Positions 59,901-64,000 of a stretch of DNA of 64,000 nucleotides are shown piece after piece. The notes below the pieces were generated by a model, which was not told the DNA's origin, did no database searches, and saw nothing but the letters and a program-made list of their open reading frames with translations. The position numbers and the translations under genes are program-made. The DNA is from Symsagittifera roscoffensis (taxonomy: Eukaryota > Xenacoelomorpha > Acoela > Convolutidae). Location: contig NC_087065.1 in the NCBI RefSeq assembly GCF_963678635.1, positions 20,101,623-20,165,622 on the forward strand. The letters run 5' to 3'. Within the stretch, counting starts at the first letter, position 1. Every line of letters begins with the position of its first letter.

Positions 59901-61704
59901 CATGAGCAGGCAACCAACATCTAAGCTGACCATCAGTAGTAACTTTTGTAGTAAACTAGCACGTTTTTCTAGGTTTTTGTGCAGTTTTGGTAAGACGGAA
60001 GAAAAAGATTTTCGACTTCATTGTAATAGAGGAACTTTCAGAAAGTCATGCAGGTTGATGGACGTTTTCCATTAAAAAAAAGCACCTACACTACAAATAA
60101 GCCGCTCGCTGACTAAATCCCCCAGGATAACATCCCACCGGATATAATCCTCCAGGACTAAATCCCCTATAGGACTAAATCCCCCTAGGACGAAATCATT
60201 TAAACACTCAAGGATGTAAATAAACATTCAAGGACATTCAAGAAAAGATGTTCTTGAATGTTTAATTACAATTGTTTAAAAATTGTTTAAAAAACTGTTT
60301 TAAGTGTATGGTTAACCCAAGAATGGGAGCTGAGTGTACGAAGAGTTTCGGCCAGTTTATTTTTTACAGGTATCACAACTGTGCTGACGATGACGACCTT
60401 TGCAATCAGCAGTCGACAGCAGATTCCCAAAGTGTCCTACCCCTCTGCGATGGACTGGTTCGTCCTCATGTGCTACTTCTTCGTCTTCTTCGCTCTGGTG
60501 GAGTACGCTGCTGTCAACTACTTCACGAAGAGAAGTGAGGCCGGAAAAGCACCGCCCGCACAAAAGGTACCATAACACCAACAGTACCATAAGTACCAAA
60601 AGAACCACAAGACCTGTGAAGTTGTTTTTAATCGTTGTTCAAGTTGCAATACGTGGTGTTTAGTCTCGAAGTTTTTAGTATGATGTCCTATATTTTACCT
60701 CACTACTTTGCAATATTACACGGCTGAGATCCAATCTGAAAAAAAAAATCCAATCTTCGGCTGTTTTTGCCTTGTGTAGAACGCTCCACACAAGTTCTCA
60801 GTGACAAAGTATGACTAATAGAGCAGTTGACCTCGGGGATTATTTAATGGGATAAAAATACTAAAGATGACATTTTCTGCTTCAGGTTGGATCTCCGCCG
60901 GCTGCAAAGAAGCCCCGACTGAGTAGCAATCAGTGCGACAGGTGGAACTGCACTATGTACACGCCCCACTCACAGCACGACTTCCCGGTGGAGGCCGAGC
61001 ACTGTCGGGACGCAGACTACGACCAGGAGCATGAGTCGGGACCAGGCCAGGGGGGCACAGGGTATGGGGGACAGAACGGAATAGAAGGGGAGGGGAGAGG
61101 CGGGAATCAGGTAAACTATAATGTCACACTTTGTACATTTAATTTTAGATAACAATTTTTATCATGCGTGGGAGTTTTTGTCTTGCAAAAGAGCAAGCAG
61201 TTTTTGCTTCAAAGGAAAGCAGTTTTTGCGCTAAGGAGAACATTTTTACTGTTTGTCGGTTAAAATTGTCGTACAATAGTACCAAATGGAAATCCTTTGG
61301 GGAACGTTTTGCAAATTGAATGGAGGGAAGGGAGCTCAAAAGAAACAATTTCAACCACACTTTTTTCAATCCTACGAACACTAAGAAAACAACCGCAGGA
61401 AATGGTCGTCACAAAGTTCGGTTGATATTATTTTTCACAGATGCAAGGAATGGGATGGAACAGTGGTACTGCAGAAATGAGTAGGGACGAGGACGAGCCT
61501 CCGTTCGAGGACATGAACTCATTCTTCATCCGATTCGTGGTGTGTCTATGTGGCTCAGTGCAGTACAAGACATACAAGCTGGACCACATAACCACACAAT
61601 TCAACAGTGTCAGCCACATTGACGAACTCTGCAGAGTCGCATTCCCAGCCATGTTCATGCTGTTCAACGTGTTCTACTGGTCCATATACTTCCCAAAAGA
61701 CTAA
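20900..61704 (+). CDS. Gene A: GABA-A receptor-like (alpha-type) subunit, complete, 10 coding exons
   Basis: Spliced by eye from ten exons, 1818 nt, 605 aa including the signal peptide. It should form part of a pentameric GABA-gated chloride channel in the plasma membrane. Domains: signal peptide 1-28; charged N-terminal stretch 30-100; ligand-binding domain about 105-340, with Cys loop C258-C272 (13 residues between, [15 protein letters not shown]); M1 343-365; M2 372-395, with Pro-Ala-Arg 372-374 at the anion filter and Leu383 at 9'; M3 405-429; cytoplasmic loop about 430-583; M4 584-602. Alpha-like features are the FFR motif (F158, R160), R239 in loop [15 protein letters not shown], and AMDWF with VNYFTKR in M3. 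Exon phases agree throughout and exons of 68, 83 and 153 nt equal the vertebrate GABA-A exon sizes. Odd points: longer than the usual ~450 aa, a Gly/Asp insertion near residues 171-196, and one GC-AG intron. A glycine- or GRD-like receptor is the alternative. Receptor class is very sure; alpha type is inferred. Confidence 0.93.
21574..21872 (+). CDS. Gene A coding exon 2: charged N-terminal region and start of the ligand-binding domain
   Basis: The acceptor is TTTTTTCAG and the donor AGAGT|GTAAG. The exon is 299 nt and ends in phase 1. The first two thirds encode a highly charged Glu/Arg-rich stretch (residues about 44-75), probably helical and unlike the short N-termini of most family members. 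The last part, [18 protein letters not shown], is the conserved first helix and RPGF motif that opens the Cys-loop receptor ligand-binding domain. GC content is far above the flanking intron. Confidence 0.93.
21873..23158. other. Gene A intron 2, first part
   Basis: AT-rich with no recognised exon or element. Confidence 0.35.
23159..24040. mobile_element. Palindrome-rich AATCGATTATAAT element, diverged
   Basis: The left end CCCGCACTGATGTTTCATGG resembles the 14188 element. The interior holds AATCGATTATAGTAG, ATAATCGATTATAATTG and related words. The right end is uncertain (GAAACTCCAATGCGAG at 23981, or CGAGCTTCGGTCC near 24030). Confidence 0.5.
24475..24670 (-). mobile_element. hAT-like MITE fragment, reverse
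   Basis: It begins ACGGATCTACGAGG and contains GGCCAGTTTTTGGACACTT, GCGTTTTTTTGGCGCGCGC and TAGTATGTATTAGCGCCGA, the reverse of the family blocks. The open minus-strand frame across it (24419-24952) is therefore not taken as a gene. Confidence 0.55.
25012..26110. mobile_element. Palindrome-rich AATCGATTATAAT region
   Basis: The left end is CCCGCACTCAGTG. Clusters of ATTATAATCGATTATAAT variants lie at 25030-25300, 25680-25860 and 26010-26105, with unrelated sequence between them (including the repeat at 25875-25985). It is probably one or more elements of the 14188 family interrupted by other insertions. Confidence 0.45.
26583..26805 (+). mobile_element. hAT-like MITE fragment
   Basis: The family blocks GCGGATATAGGGGGG, GACCCCCTGCCGACTC, TTTGAGATATCC, ACTAATTTTGAGGGGAG and CGCGCGCC follow in order. 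The right half is absent or replaced. Confidence 0.6.
26985..27398 (+). mobile_element. hAT-like MITE, full length
   Basis: The left end CAGGGGCGGATTTAGGG pairs with the right end TCCTGGATCCACCCCCG in inverted orientation. The interior carries all family blocks. This is the best copy of the family here, about 414 bp, non-coding. The hAT assignment is inferred from the terminus type; no transposase was seen. Confidence 0.7.
27710..27794 (+). repeat. Tandem repeat, 30-bp unit, about 2.8 copies
   Basis: The unit TTTGACTCATCCAGCTGTTC followed by TGTAAAAAAA is repeated without change, so the expansion is recent. No role is visible. Confidence 0.9.
27959..32180 (+). mobile_element. Old BEL/Pao LTR-retroelement fossil
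   Basis: A pair of diverged direct repeats brackets the region. TGTAACGTACCAATTG at 27959 and TGTAACGTGCCAAAAC at 31965 each continue with ACAATTGA, CGCCTAA, AACTAACT and TCTAGAAAA blocks; they are read as LTRs with rough ends. Between them is a strand-biased A/C-rich segment unlike the surrounding intron. Short peptides near 28680-28850 and 29310-29350 ([14 protein letters not shown]) look like Pao gag. It is heavily broken with many breaks. LTR similarity by eye is only around two thirds, so the insertion is old. It lies in gene A intron 2, sense orientation. Confidence 0.5.
32181..32940. other. Gene A intron 2, unremarkable part
   Basis: No exon or element was recognised. Confidence 0.35.
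32941..34470. mobile_element. Inverted-repeat DNA element with terminal CTTGCAAG arrays
   Basis: The left end CCCTAGTCGATCAAGGGAGG then TTATCTTGCAAG is matched in reverse complement by the right end at 34438-34470. Inside both ends are dense arrays of the palindromic word CTTGCAAG, often CTTGCAAGAT (32962-33100 and 34285-34445). The middle (about 1.2 kb) is AT-rich with no transposase frame. The structure resembles a non-autonomous DNA transposon with subterminal transposase-binding repeats. The superfamily is unassigned and no clear target-site duplication was seen. Confidence 0.75.
34618..34972 (-). mobile_element. hAT-like MITE copy, reverse
   Basis: It reads in reverse from CATCCGCCCCTG at the right end through GCCCCTTCCTGC, TTTTGGGTCGGCAG, TAGCGCCAAAGG and GGCCCGCGCTCCCTCC to TAGATCGATCAAATTGATTT. 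It lies just upstream of gene A exon 3. Confidence 0.65.
35026..35093 (+). CDS. Gene A coding exon 3 (68 nt): first beta strand of the ligand-binding domain
   Basis: The acceptor is GATGTTTTAG and the donor GCC|GTAAGT. The length, 68 nt, is exactly that of the matching vertebrate GABA-A exon. With the leading T from exon 2 it reads [20 protein letters not shown] then FEA, parallel to the alpha-subunit stretch VFTNIYVTSFGPVSDTDM. It enters in phase 1 and leaves in phase 0. It is isolated by a 13.2 kb intron on the left and an 11.6 kb intron on the right. Confidence 0.9.
35138..35167 (+). repeat. Two-copy 15-bp tandem repeat
   Basis: ATGTGGGTGTAGCAC is repeated exactly twice, 45 bases after gene A exon 3. 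Confidence 0.9.
35168..36765. other. Gene A intron 3, unremarkable part
   Basis: No exon or element was recognised. Confidence 0.35.
36766..37125 (+). mobile_element. hAT-like MITE copy, diverged
   Basis: The family blocks are GGATCTGATTTACGG at the left, GGCGCGCATAAACTGATT in the middle and ATCTCGCGAAAATCTAGAGG near the right, in the expected order. Confidence 0.55.
37551..37749. mobile_element. Snapback element with GATCTACTTGACAATC arms
   Basis: The first 57 bases form a near-perfect hairpin (GATCTACTTGACAATCTCC pairing with GGGATTGTTAAGTAGATC). A third, inverted arm (GAGATTGTTAAGTAGATC) closes the element at 37749. It is about 200 bp and non-coding. Confidence 0.65.
37782..38291 (+). 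mobile_element. Single foldback arm (~510 bp)
   Basis: It is a full arm of the foldback family, from ACAAGACTACTCGTATCAGG to AAAGTCGGAAC, close to the 1783 and 52320 copies. No partner arm lies nearby, so it may be a solo arm. Confidence 0.75.
38904..39057 (+). repeat. Tandem duplication, ~82-bp unit
   Basis: CGCAATTTTTCATCCGTGTT at 38904 recurs with few changes at 38986. Both copies share GCTATTCACCCGC and TAATCATACGCCTCAAAAAG. Confidence 0.85.
39165..39450 (-). mobile_element. hAT-like MITE copy, reverse, diverged
   Basis: It contains TTTAGGTCGACCAATTTGAT, ACTATGAAGACCCTATTTT, CAGGCCGAAAGTGGC and GGCGCGCTCCCTCCTCAAAG, the reverse of the family blocks. Confidence 0.55.
39478..40130 (-). 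repeat. Eroded foldback-arm fragments
   Basis: A terminus-like piece (GGATTTCGCCATGATACC then AGCAGTCTTTT, 39560-39590) and an inner-end piece (TTCCGACTTTTGAAGAAAG, CTGCTCGGTGTG, 39914-39960) belong to the foldback family, in reverse orientation. Confidence 0.45.
40131..41595. other. Gene A intron 3, unremarkable part
   Basis: No gene, exon or named element was recognised. The overlapping minus-strand frames near 41309-41559 coincide with sequence that resembles an eroded foldback-arm inner end. Confidence 0.35.
41596..42480. mobile_element. Diverged foldback element
   Basis: The left arm (about 41596-42122) carries AACTGCTCGTAACAGGG, CCCCTCACGCCATGTAAAG, AAGACGGATTAAATCTCCGC and GAAAGTCGG. 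The right arm (about 42205-42480) ends CCCTGATACGAGTAGTCTT. It is older than the 1783 and 52320 pairs, judging by mismatches. Confidence 0.6.
43127..43218 (+). repeat. Tandem duplication, 46-bp unit
   Basis: AACTCTGGAAGTTGAATTGA and following bases at 43127 recur at 43173 with only a few changes. Confidence 0.85.
46142..46216 (+). CDS. Candidate in-frame cassette exon of gene A (75 nt, or 132 nt with the next donor)
   Basis: This is a GC-rich island inside the AT-rich intron between gene A exons 3 and 4. An acceptor (GTGGTTTTAG) precedes 46142. A good donor, CAA|GTGAGT, follows 46216, and a second, CCC|GTACGT, follows 46273. Both lengths are multiples of three and the phase-0 frame, which is the one required between exons 3 and 4, stays open. 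It would add [13 protein letters not shown] then [12 protein letters not shown], a Gly/Glu/Asp-rich segment with no recognised domain. It might be an optional insertion in the beta1-beta2 region, or just a G-rich regulatory patch. Transcript evidence is lacking. Confidence 0.35.
46712..47010 (+). CDS. Gene A coding exon 4: loops D, A and E of the ligand-binding domain
   Basis: The acceptor is ATGCTTCAG. The donor AG|GTCACA is weak but forced by phase. The exon encodes [19 protein letters not shown], then a Gly/Asp-rich insertion, then [19 protein letters not shown] and the strand ending at STR. It is 299 nt against 221 nt for the usual vertebrate exon; the 78 extra bases account for the insertion, which includes a possible glycosylation site, N196-E-T. 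F158, R160, R239 and T250 line up with GABA-contact residues on the complementary face of alpha subunits. R220 stands where benzodiazepine-sensitive alpha subunits have His. Confidence 0.95.
47488..47550 (+). repeat. T-rich (CTTTTT)n tract
   Basis: Pyrimidine-only simple repeat of about 60 bases in gene A intron 4. Confidence 0.85.
50760..51069 (+). repeat. Partial, old foldback arm
   Basis: AAACCCCCATAACTTTACAG, GAGCTCAAAGCATTGATATC, CACTCAAAGTATAAAT and ACGAAAGTCAGAAC follow in arm order. It may pair with the reverse arm at 51719-52213. Confidence 0.5.
51719..52213 (-). repeat. Diverged reverse foldback arm
   Basis: It begins GTTCCGACTTTTAAAG and ends ATATACGAGCAGTCTTGT, with the internal family blocks diverged. 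Confidence 0.65.
52320..53532. mobile_element. Foldback element, young pair of arms
   Basis: The left arm (52320-52808) begins ACAAGACTGCTCGTATCAGG and ends AAAGTCGGAAC. The right arm (about 53048-53532) ends GATACGAGCAGTCTTGT. Both arms contain CCCACCCCGAGCACAAA, CCCCCCACACGCCA and AAGACGGATTAAATC-like blocks with few differences. The spacer of about 240 bp (52809-53047) is unique. It ends 112 bases before gene A exon 5. Confidence 0.8.
53644..53726 (+). CDS. Gene A coding exon 5 (83 nt): Cys loop
   Basis: The acceptor is TTGTTCCAG and the donor GCT|GTGAGT. It enters in phase 2 and completes Arg251 with the exon 4 bases. It encodes [20 protein letters not shown] then CIVEFGS, the complete Cys-loop signature with cysteines 258 and 272. 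The 83-nt length is identical to the corresponding vertebrate GABA-A exon. Confidence 0.97.
54013..54156 (+). CDS. Gene A coding exon 6: loop F/C region
   Basis: The acceptor is a T-rich run ending TTTAG. The exon encodes [20 protein letters not shown] and on to YASG, the part of the ligand-binding domain before M1. It ends in phase 1 after GCATCCG and the intron then starts GCAAGT. The following exon only stays in frame with this GC donor, so this is a GC-AG intron. N321-I-S is a possible glycosylation site. Confidence 0.93.
59055..59123 (+). repeat. Three tandem 23-bp repeats with TATA words
   Basis: The unit AGTATAGATGCATATAAAAC plus AAG occurs three times (59055, 59078, 59101), the third with one change. 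Each holds a TATAAAA word. The repeat is within the presumed right LTR and directly precedes the tRNA-like sequence. Confidence 0.9.
59121..59195 (+). ncRNA. tRNA-like sequence with Pol III A and B boxes, probably degenerate
   Basis: A-box word TGGCCGAGCGG (59130-59140) and perfect B-box word GGTTCGAGTCC (59173-59183) are spaced as in a tRNA of about 72 nt. The D arm is plausible (GCC..GGC). The T stem has only about three good pairs, the acceptor ends pair only partly (GCACAGT with CATATGC), and no clean anticodon stem is seen, so an active tRNA is unlikely. It may be a tRNA-derived SINE head or a captured pseudogene in or next to the LTR. Confidence 0.5.
59675..59827 (+). CDS. Gene A coding exon 7 (153 nt): pre-M1, M1 and start of M2
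   Basis: The acceptor is TTTTTTGCAG and the donor CTCG|GTAAAA. The exon encodes [19 protein letters not shown]1 ([19 protein letters not shown]) and [12 protein letters not shown]. The length of 153 nt equals the vertebrate GABA-A exon. Pro-Ala-Arg before M2 marks an anion-selective channel. The retroelement of about 5 kb lies just upstream in the same intron. Confidence 0.97.
60370..60566 (+). CDS. Gene A coding exon 8: M2-M3
   Basis: The acceptor is TTTTTTACAG and the donor AAG|GTACCA. The exon encodes the M2 core [16 protein letters not shown], the M2-M3 linker [10 protein letters not shown] and M3 ([26 protein letters not shown]), then [14 protein letters not shown]. It leaves in phase 0. 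This is the most strongly alpha/glycine-receptor-like part of the protein. Confidence 0.97.
60886..61110 (+). CDS. Gene A coding exon 9: M3-M4 cytoplasmic loop
   Basis: The acceptor is TCTGCTTCAG and the donor CAG|GTAAAC, 225 nt, phase 0 at both ends. It encodes 75 residues that begin [12 protein letters not shown] and become Asp/Glu/Gly-rich towards the end. No conserved domain is seen, as expected for the variable loop that binds trafficking and anchoring partners. Being in phase on both sides, it could be skipped without loss of frame. Confidence 0.88.
61441..61704 (+). CDS. Gene A last coding exon: loop end and M4
   Basis: The acceptor is TTTTTCACAG. The exon encodes an acidic stretch ([13 protein letters not shown]), then a loop with several cysteines, and M4 ([19 protein letters not shown]) ending FPKD and [21 protein letters not shown] matches the family's M4 lead-in ID..SR..FP..F..FN. 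Confidence 0.95.
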   Translation: MQGMGWNSGTAEMSRDEDEPPFEDMNSFFIRFVVCLCGSVQYKTYKLDHITTQFNSVSHIDELCRVAFPAMFMLFNVFYWSIYFPKD

Positions 61705-61763
61705 TACGTCACAAACTACTTAAAAACAGATTGAGACACTTAAAAACAAAAACACCCACTTTA

Positions 61764-61769
61764 AATAAA
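61764..61769 (+). terminator. Polyadenylation signal of gene A
   Basis: AATAAA lies 60 bases after the gene A stop codon, followed by a T/G-containing stretch. It is the first good signal downstream and implies a 3'UTR of about 80-90 bases. Confidence 0.65.
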
Positions 61770-62139
61770 ACAAAACTTTATGAATGTTACAAAAGGAGTT
61801 GTTCTCCTGTTGCTAACCTCCGATTATAAGCAATCTTGAAAATTAAATAATTTTGTTAGCAGGATTGTTTCTAAAAGGATTGTTTCTAAATAGCTAGTTG
61901 AAGCTTAATTTTCTTACCATTTTACAATTAAATGATTTTACATTTAGTTCCGTTTTGAGATAAGTAATCAGTGCATCAACCCCAAGTACCCGATACGACT
62001 TGCTTCAAACATGATGCGCATCTATTGCTGAAGACTTATGGCTGAAGACTTTGTAAAGAAATGAAGAAACATAAAGTATTCCTCACAGCGCTTCGTGACT
62101 TCGAAAAAACAGACGTATTTTTTCCTCTAAATGACGTTG
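61770..62139. other. Intergenic after gene A
   Basis: Nothing recognised apart from a short local repeat (AGGATTGTTTCTAAA, twice, near 61861). Confidence 0.4.
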
Positions 62140-63409
62140 TATGATGTCTAAAACAAGACCTAAATGACACCGGAGCCGAATTTTCATCTGTTTGGAAAAG
62201 AGTTTCTCGAGAAGTTTCCCCGACGACAAACAGTACATCTGGAACCCTTCTCAAGACTTCGATGTTTATTTGCAAGAAGTCTTAAACAAAATTCATTCTT
62301 TGGCTAAAAACAAGAGAAGAAAGTTAGACAGTTTTCTAAATCATCTCATTATTTTGACCTCGATTGAACGCTCTTTTCCAGATTTGCACAGAAAAATGGT
62401 AAATGATGAGTTTCAGTTCATAAAAACAAAAAACCTGGTATTTCCAATAGAGTTCAAATGGTACCATATTCAGAGGAAAAAGTTCGAGTTGTATTAAGTC
62501 GGCAAAAAGTTTTCGATACTTTGGACGGTTGATCAAAGCAACACATTTTCGATTTTCAGCGAAAAGGGTAACGAGTATTTGGAGAGCGATTTGCAGAAAT
62601 GGTTTTGTCTGTTGGTTTACGCACCCAAAGGATCAGGCAAAACAGTGCTGCTGTACTATTTTGCGCAAACGGCCCAGTCAATGTTGAGAGGTAAGATTAA
62701 AGACCGATAACATGGAATCGCAGTTTGCGACGGCAGGAATGGACAATCAATTTTAGTGCTTGATCACTTGCGGGTTCAACTATCCCGAGTTGGCGTGGAA
62801 GTGCTGAGTGGTCGCTTCAGAAAAAAAAGAAACTTAAATCCGCCAGCCTTAATCTGGTCGATGAATATCTGTGTTGTCTAGGCGACAGAATTCTAATTGC
62901 AATCGGTGAGCATCAGAACTGTGTTAATTTTTCTGCGGAGAACCTCTTTTCTATGTTAGATCCTGCTTCGCAAGTCGATTTCATCGGTCGTCAGAATGCT
63001 CGAACGCATTAAATTAACTAAATCGTTGCGTTCGAATCTTCGAATAACCCGATTTGTTGAGTCATTTAGGACAGAGCTCGATCCATAAGGTTTCAAGTTT
63101 GGAAGTTCCAAACCGAGAGTGGGCCAAATTACTTCAAATTTCGGACACAATTTGGAAGGTAATGGACCAGAAATAAAAATAGTTTTTTCTTCTGACCCAT
63201 TACAGCTGGAGTTTGTAGGAATCGCAGCAAAGAAAATCCAAGAAACTGCCAAAAAATCGACTGGGTTGGAGACTATTTTAGCTGTGTTTTATCTGCATTC
63301 TGTCACAATCAGAAGACTAATTGAAAAGTTTGAGGAGAAAAAAGAAGTCTCAATCAGTGAAAATCAAGCAAGCCAGCGAGAAAGAGGATATGAAATGGGA
63401 CTTCTATGA
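62140..63409 (+). pseudogene. Unrecognised gene pieces with a Walker A motif
   Basis: Three exon-like stretches lie downstream of gene A. The first, 62192-62497, reads FPDDKQYIWNPSQDFDVYLQ and onward, with a likely upstream part in another frame. The second, 62560-62690, has an acceptor TTTTCAG and a donor GTAAG and encodes WFCLLVYAPKGSGKTVLLYY, a P-loop GxxxxGKT. The third, 63206-63409, follows an acceptor TTACAG and encodes EFVGIAAKKIQETAKKSTG and on to a stop. They do not join cleanly by phase, and frame changes suggest decay. The family is not recognised; a P-loop NTPase is the only supported statement. Confidence 0.35.
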
Positions 63410-63539
63410 ACTGAAGACTCATTTTTATCAAATAACGAATTGTTAGCTTGGACACGTCTGCGAAAATTTTAGTATTAAAAAATCCGAGAATGTTCAGCAA
63501 TCGCAATGAAGGCATACAAAGAGATCTACAAAAATTTTA

Positions 63540-64000
63540 TCACAGAAAGTTAATAAATAATGAAGAAGTCAATAGAAAATGGTATATGTCACAATACGGG
63601 CTTGTGAATTCGAAAACCGAATGAAATCAGAGGCATGAGCAACGCTCAGGTACGGTTTAGAAGCGCTAGCTGAATGAAAAACTGCTAGCGGAACCAGATC
63701 TCTTAGGTGACATGGTATGAATTACTTTTCCTTTTCCGTGTTTCTGTAATGGCTTCTCGTTTCTACAATTCACTCGGACTGATTTCACCAATCCTCATTA
63801 CAGCTGAAATCAAACTTAAAAATCTGGCGGTCAGTTTATCGATGGGACCAACCTGTGGTCAAGCAGGATAGGGAAAAATTTCCACCTTGATGATATACGT
63901 CAACTACATTCAGTGAAAAATGGACGACGCTTTTCACCATAGGTTGCAAGGAGAACAAGCTGTGATCTATTATGATGCTTCTTTGTCCGCACGAGCATTC
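63540..64000 (+). mobile_element. BEL/Pao pol fragment, runs off the window
   Basis: Short peptides match the order seen in Pao pol: WYMSQYGLVN (about 63580, the WYLPHHGV region), SLGLISPILITAEIKLKNL (about 63770-63830), a WD.PV-like piece, and a YYDAS piece near the right edge (RNase H start). It is broken, with several breaks. The left limit is uncertain and the right end is outside the window. Confidence 0.5.

Overview
The window looks like one locus from the nuclear genome of an invertebrate animal. Introns and intergenic DNA are very AT-rich and full of repeats. The exons are clearly GC-richer and join through canonical splice sites. The species cannot be told from this sequence. The main content is two Cys-loop (pentameric ligand-gated) receptor genes of the GABA-A type, arranged head to head with start codons about 2.5 kb apart. 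One 200-base N gap (11980-12179) is present.

Gene A (+ strand, 20900-61704) can be read from start codon to stop codon by splicing ten coding exons by hand: 20900-20985, 21574-21872, 35026-35093, 46712-47010, 53644-53726, 54013-54156, 59675-59827, 60370-60566, 60886-61110 and 61441-61704. The phases agree at every junction and the total is 1818 nt (605 aa). The protein has a signal peptide, a ligand-binding domain with the Cys loop, M1-M4, and a Pro-Ala-Arg anion filter. It looks most like an alpha-type GABA-A subunit. Exons of 68, 83 and 153 nt match the known vertebrate GABA-A gene structure. Gene B (- strand) shows only a signal-peptide exon (18350-18390) and a second exon (12849-13126) that ends in the family motif GYDARLRPNFGSG. 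Its remaining exons were not found and probably lie left of the window, so 1-12848 is read as its second intron. The 2.5 kb between the two start codons should hold both promoters.

The introns carry several repeat families. (1) Foldback elements with arms of about 500 bp: 1783-3087, 52320-53532, 51719-52213, 37782-38291, 41596-42480 and other fragments. (2) A hAT-like MITE family with ends CAGGGGCGGATYYAG. (3) Palindrome-rich elements built from AATCGATTATAAT-type words, with ends CCCGCACTGAAGTTTC. (4) A 1.53 kb inverted-repeat element whose ends are arrays of CTTGCAAG (32941-34470). (5) Small snapback elements (37551-37749; 15413-15500). (6) A dispersed family in 43.98-49.2 kb.

Three BEL/Pao LTR-retroelement fossils are present: an old one with a diverged LTR pair (27959 to about 32180), a younger one inside gene A intron 6 (about 54290-59600), and a fragment at the right edge (about 63540-64000). 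A tRNA-like Pol III promoter sequence follows a triple 23-bp repeat at 59055-59195. Between gene A and the right edge, 62190-63410 holds exon-like pieces of an unrecognised gene with a Walker A motif.
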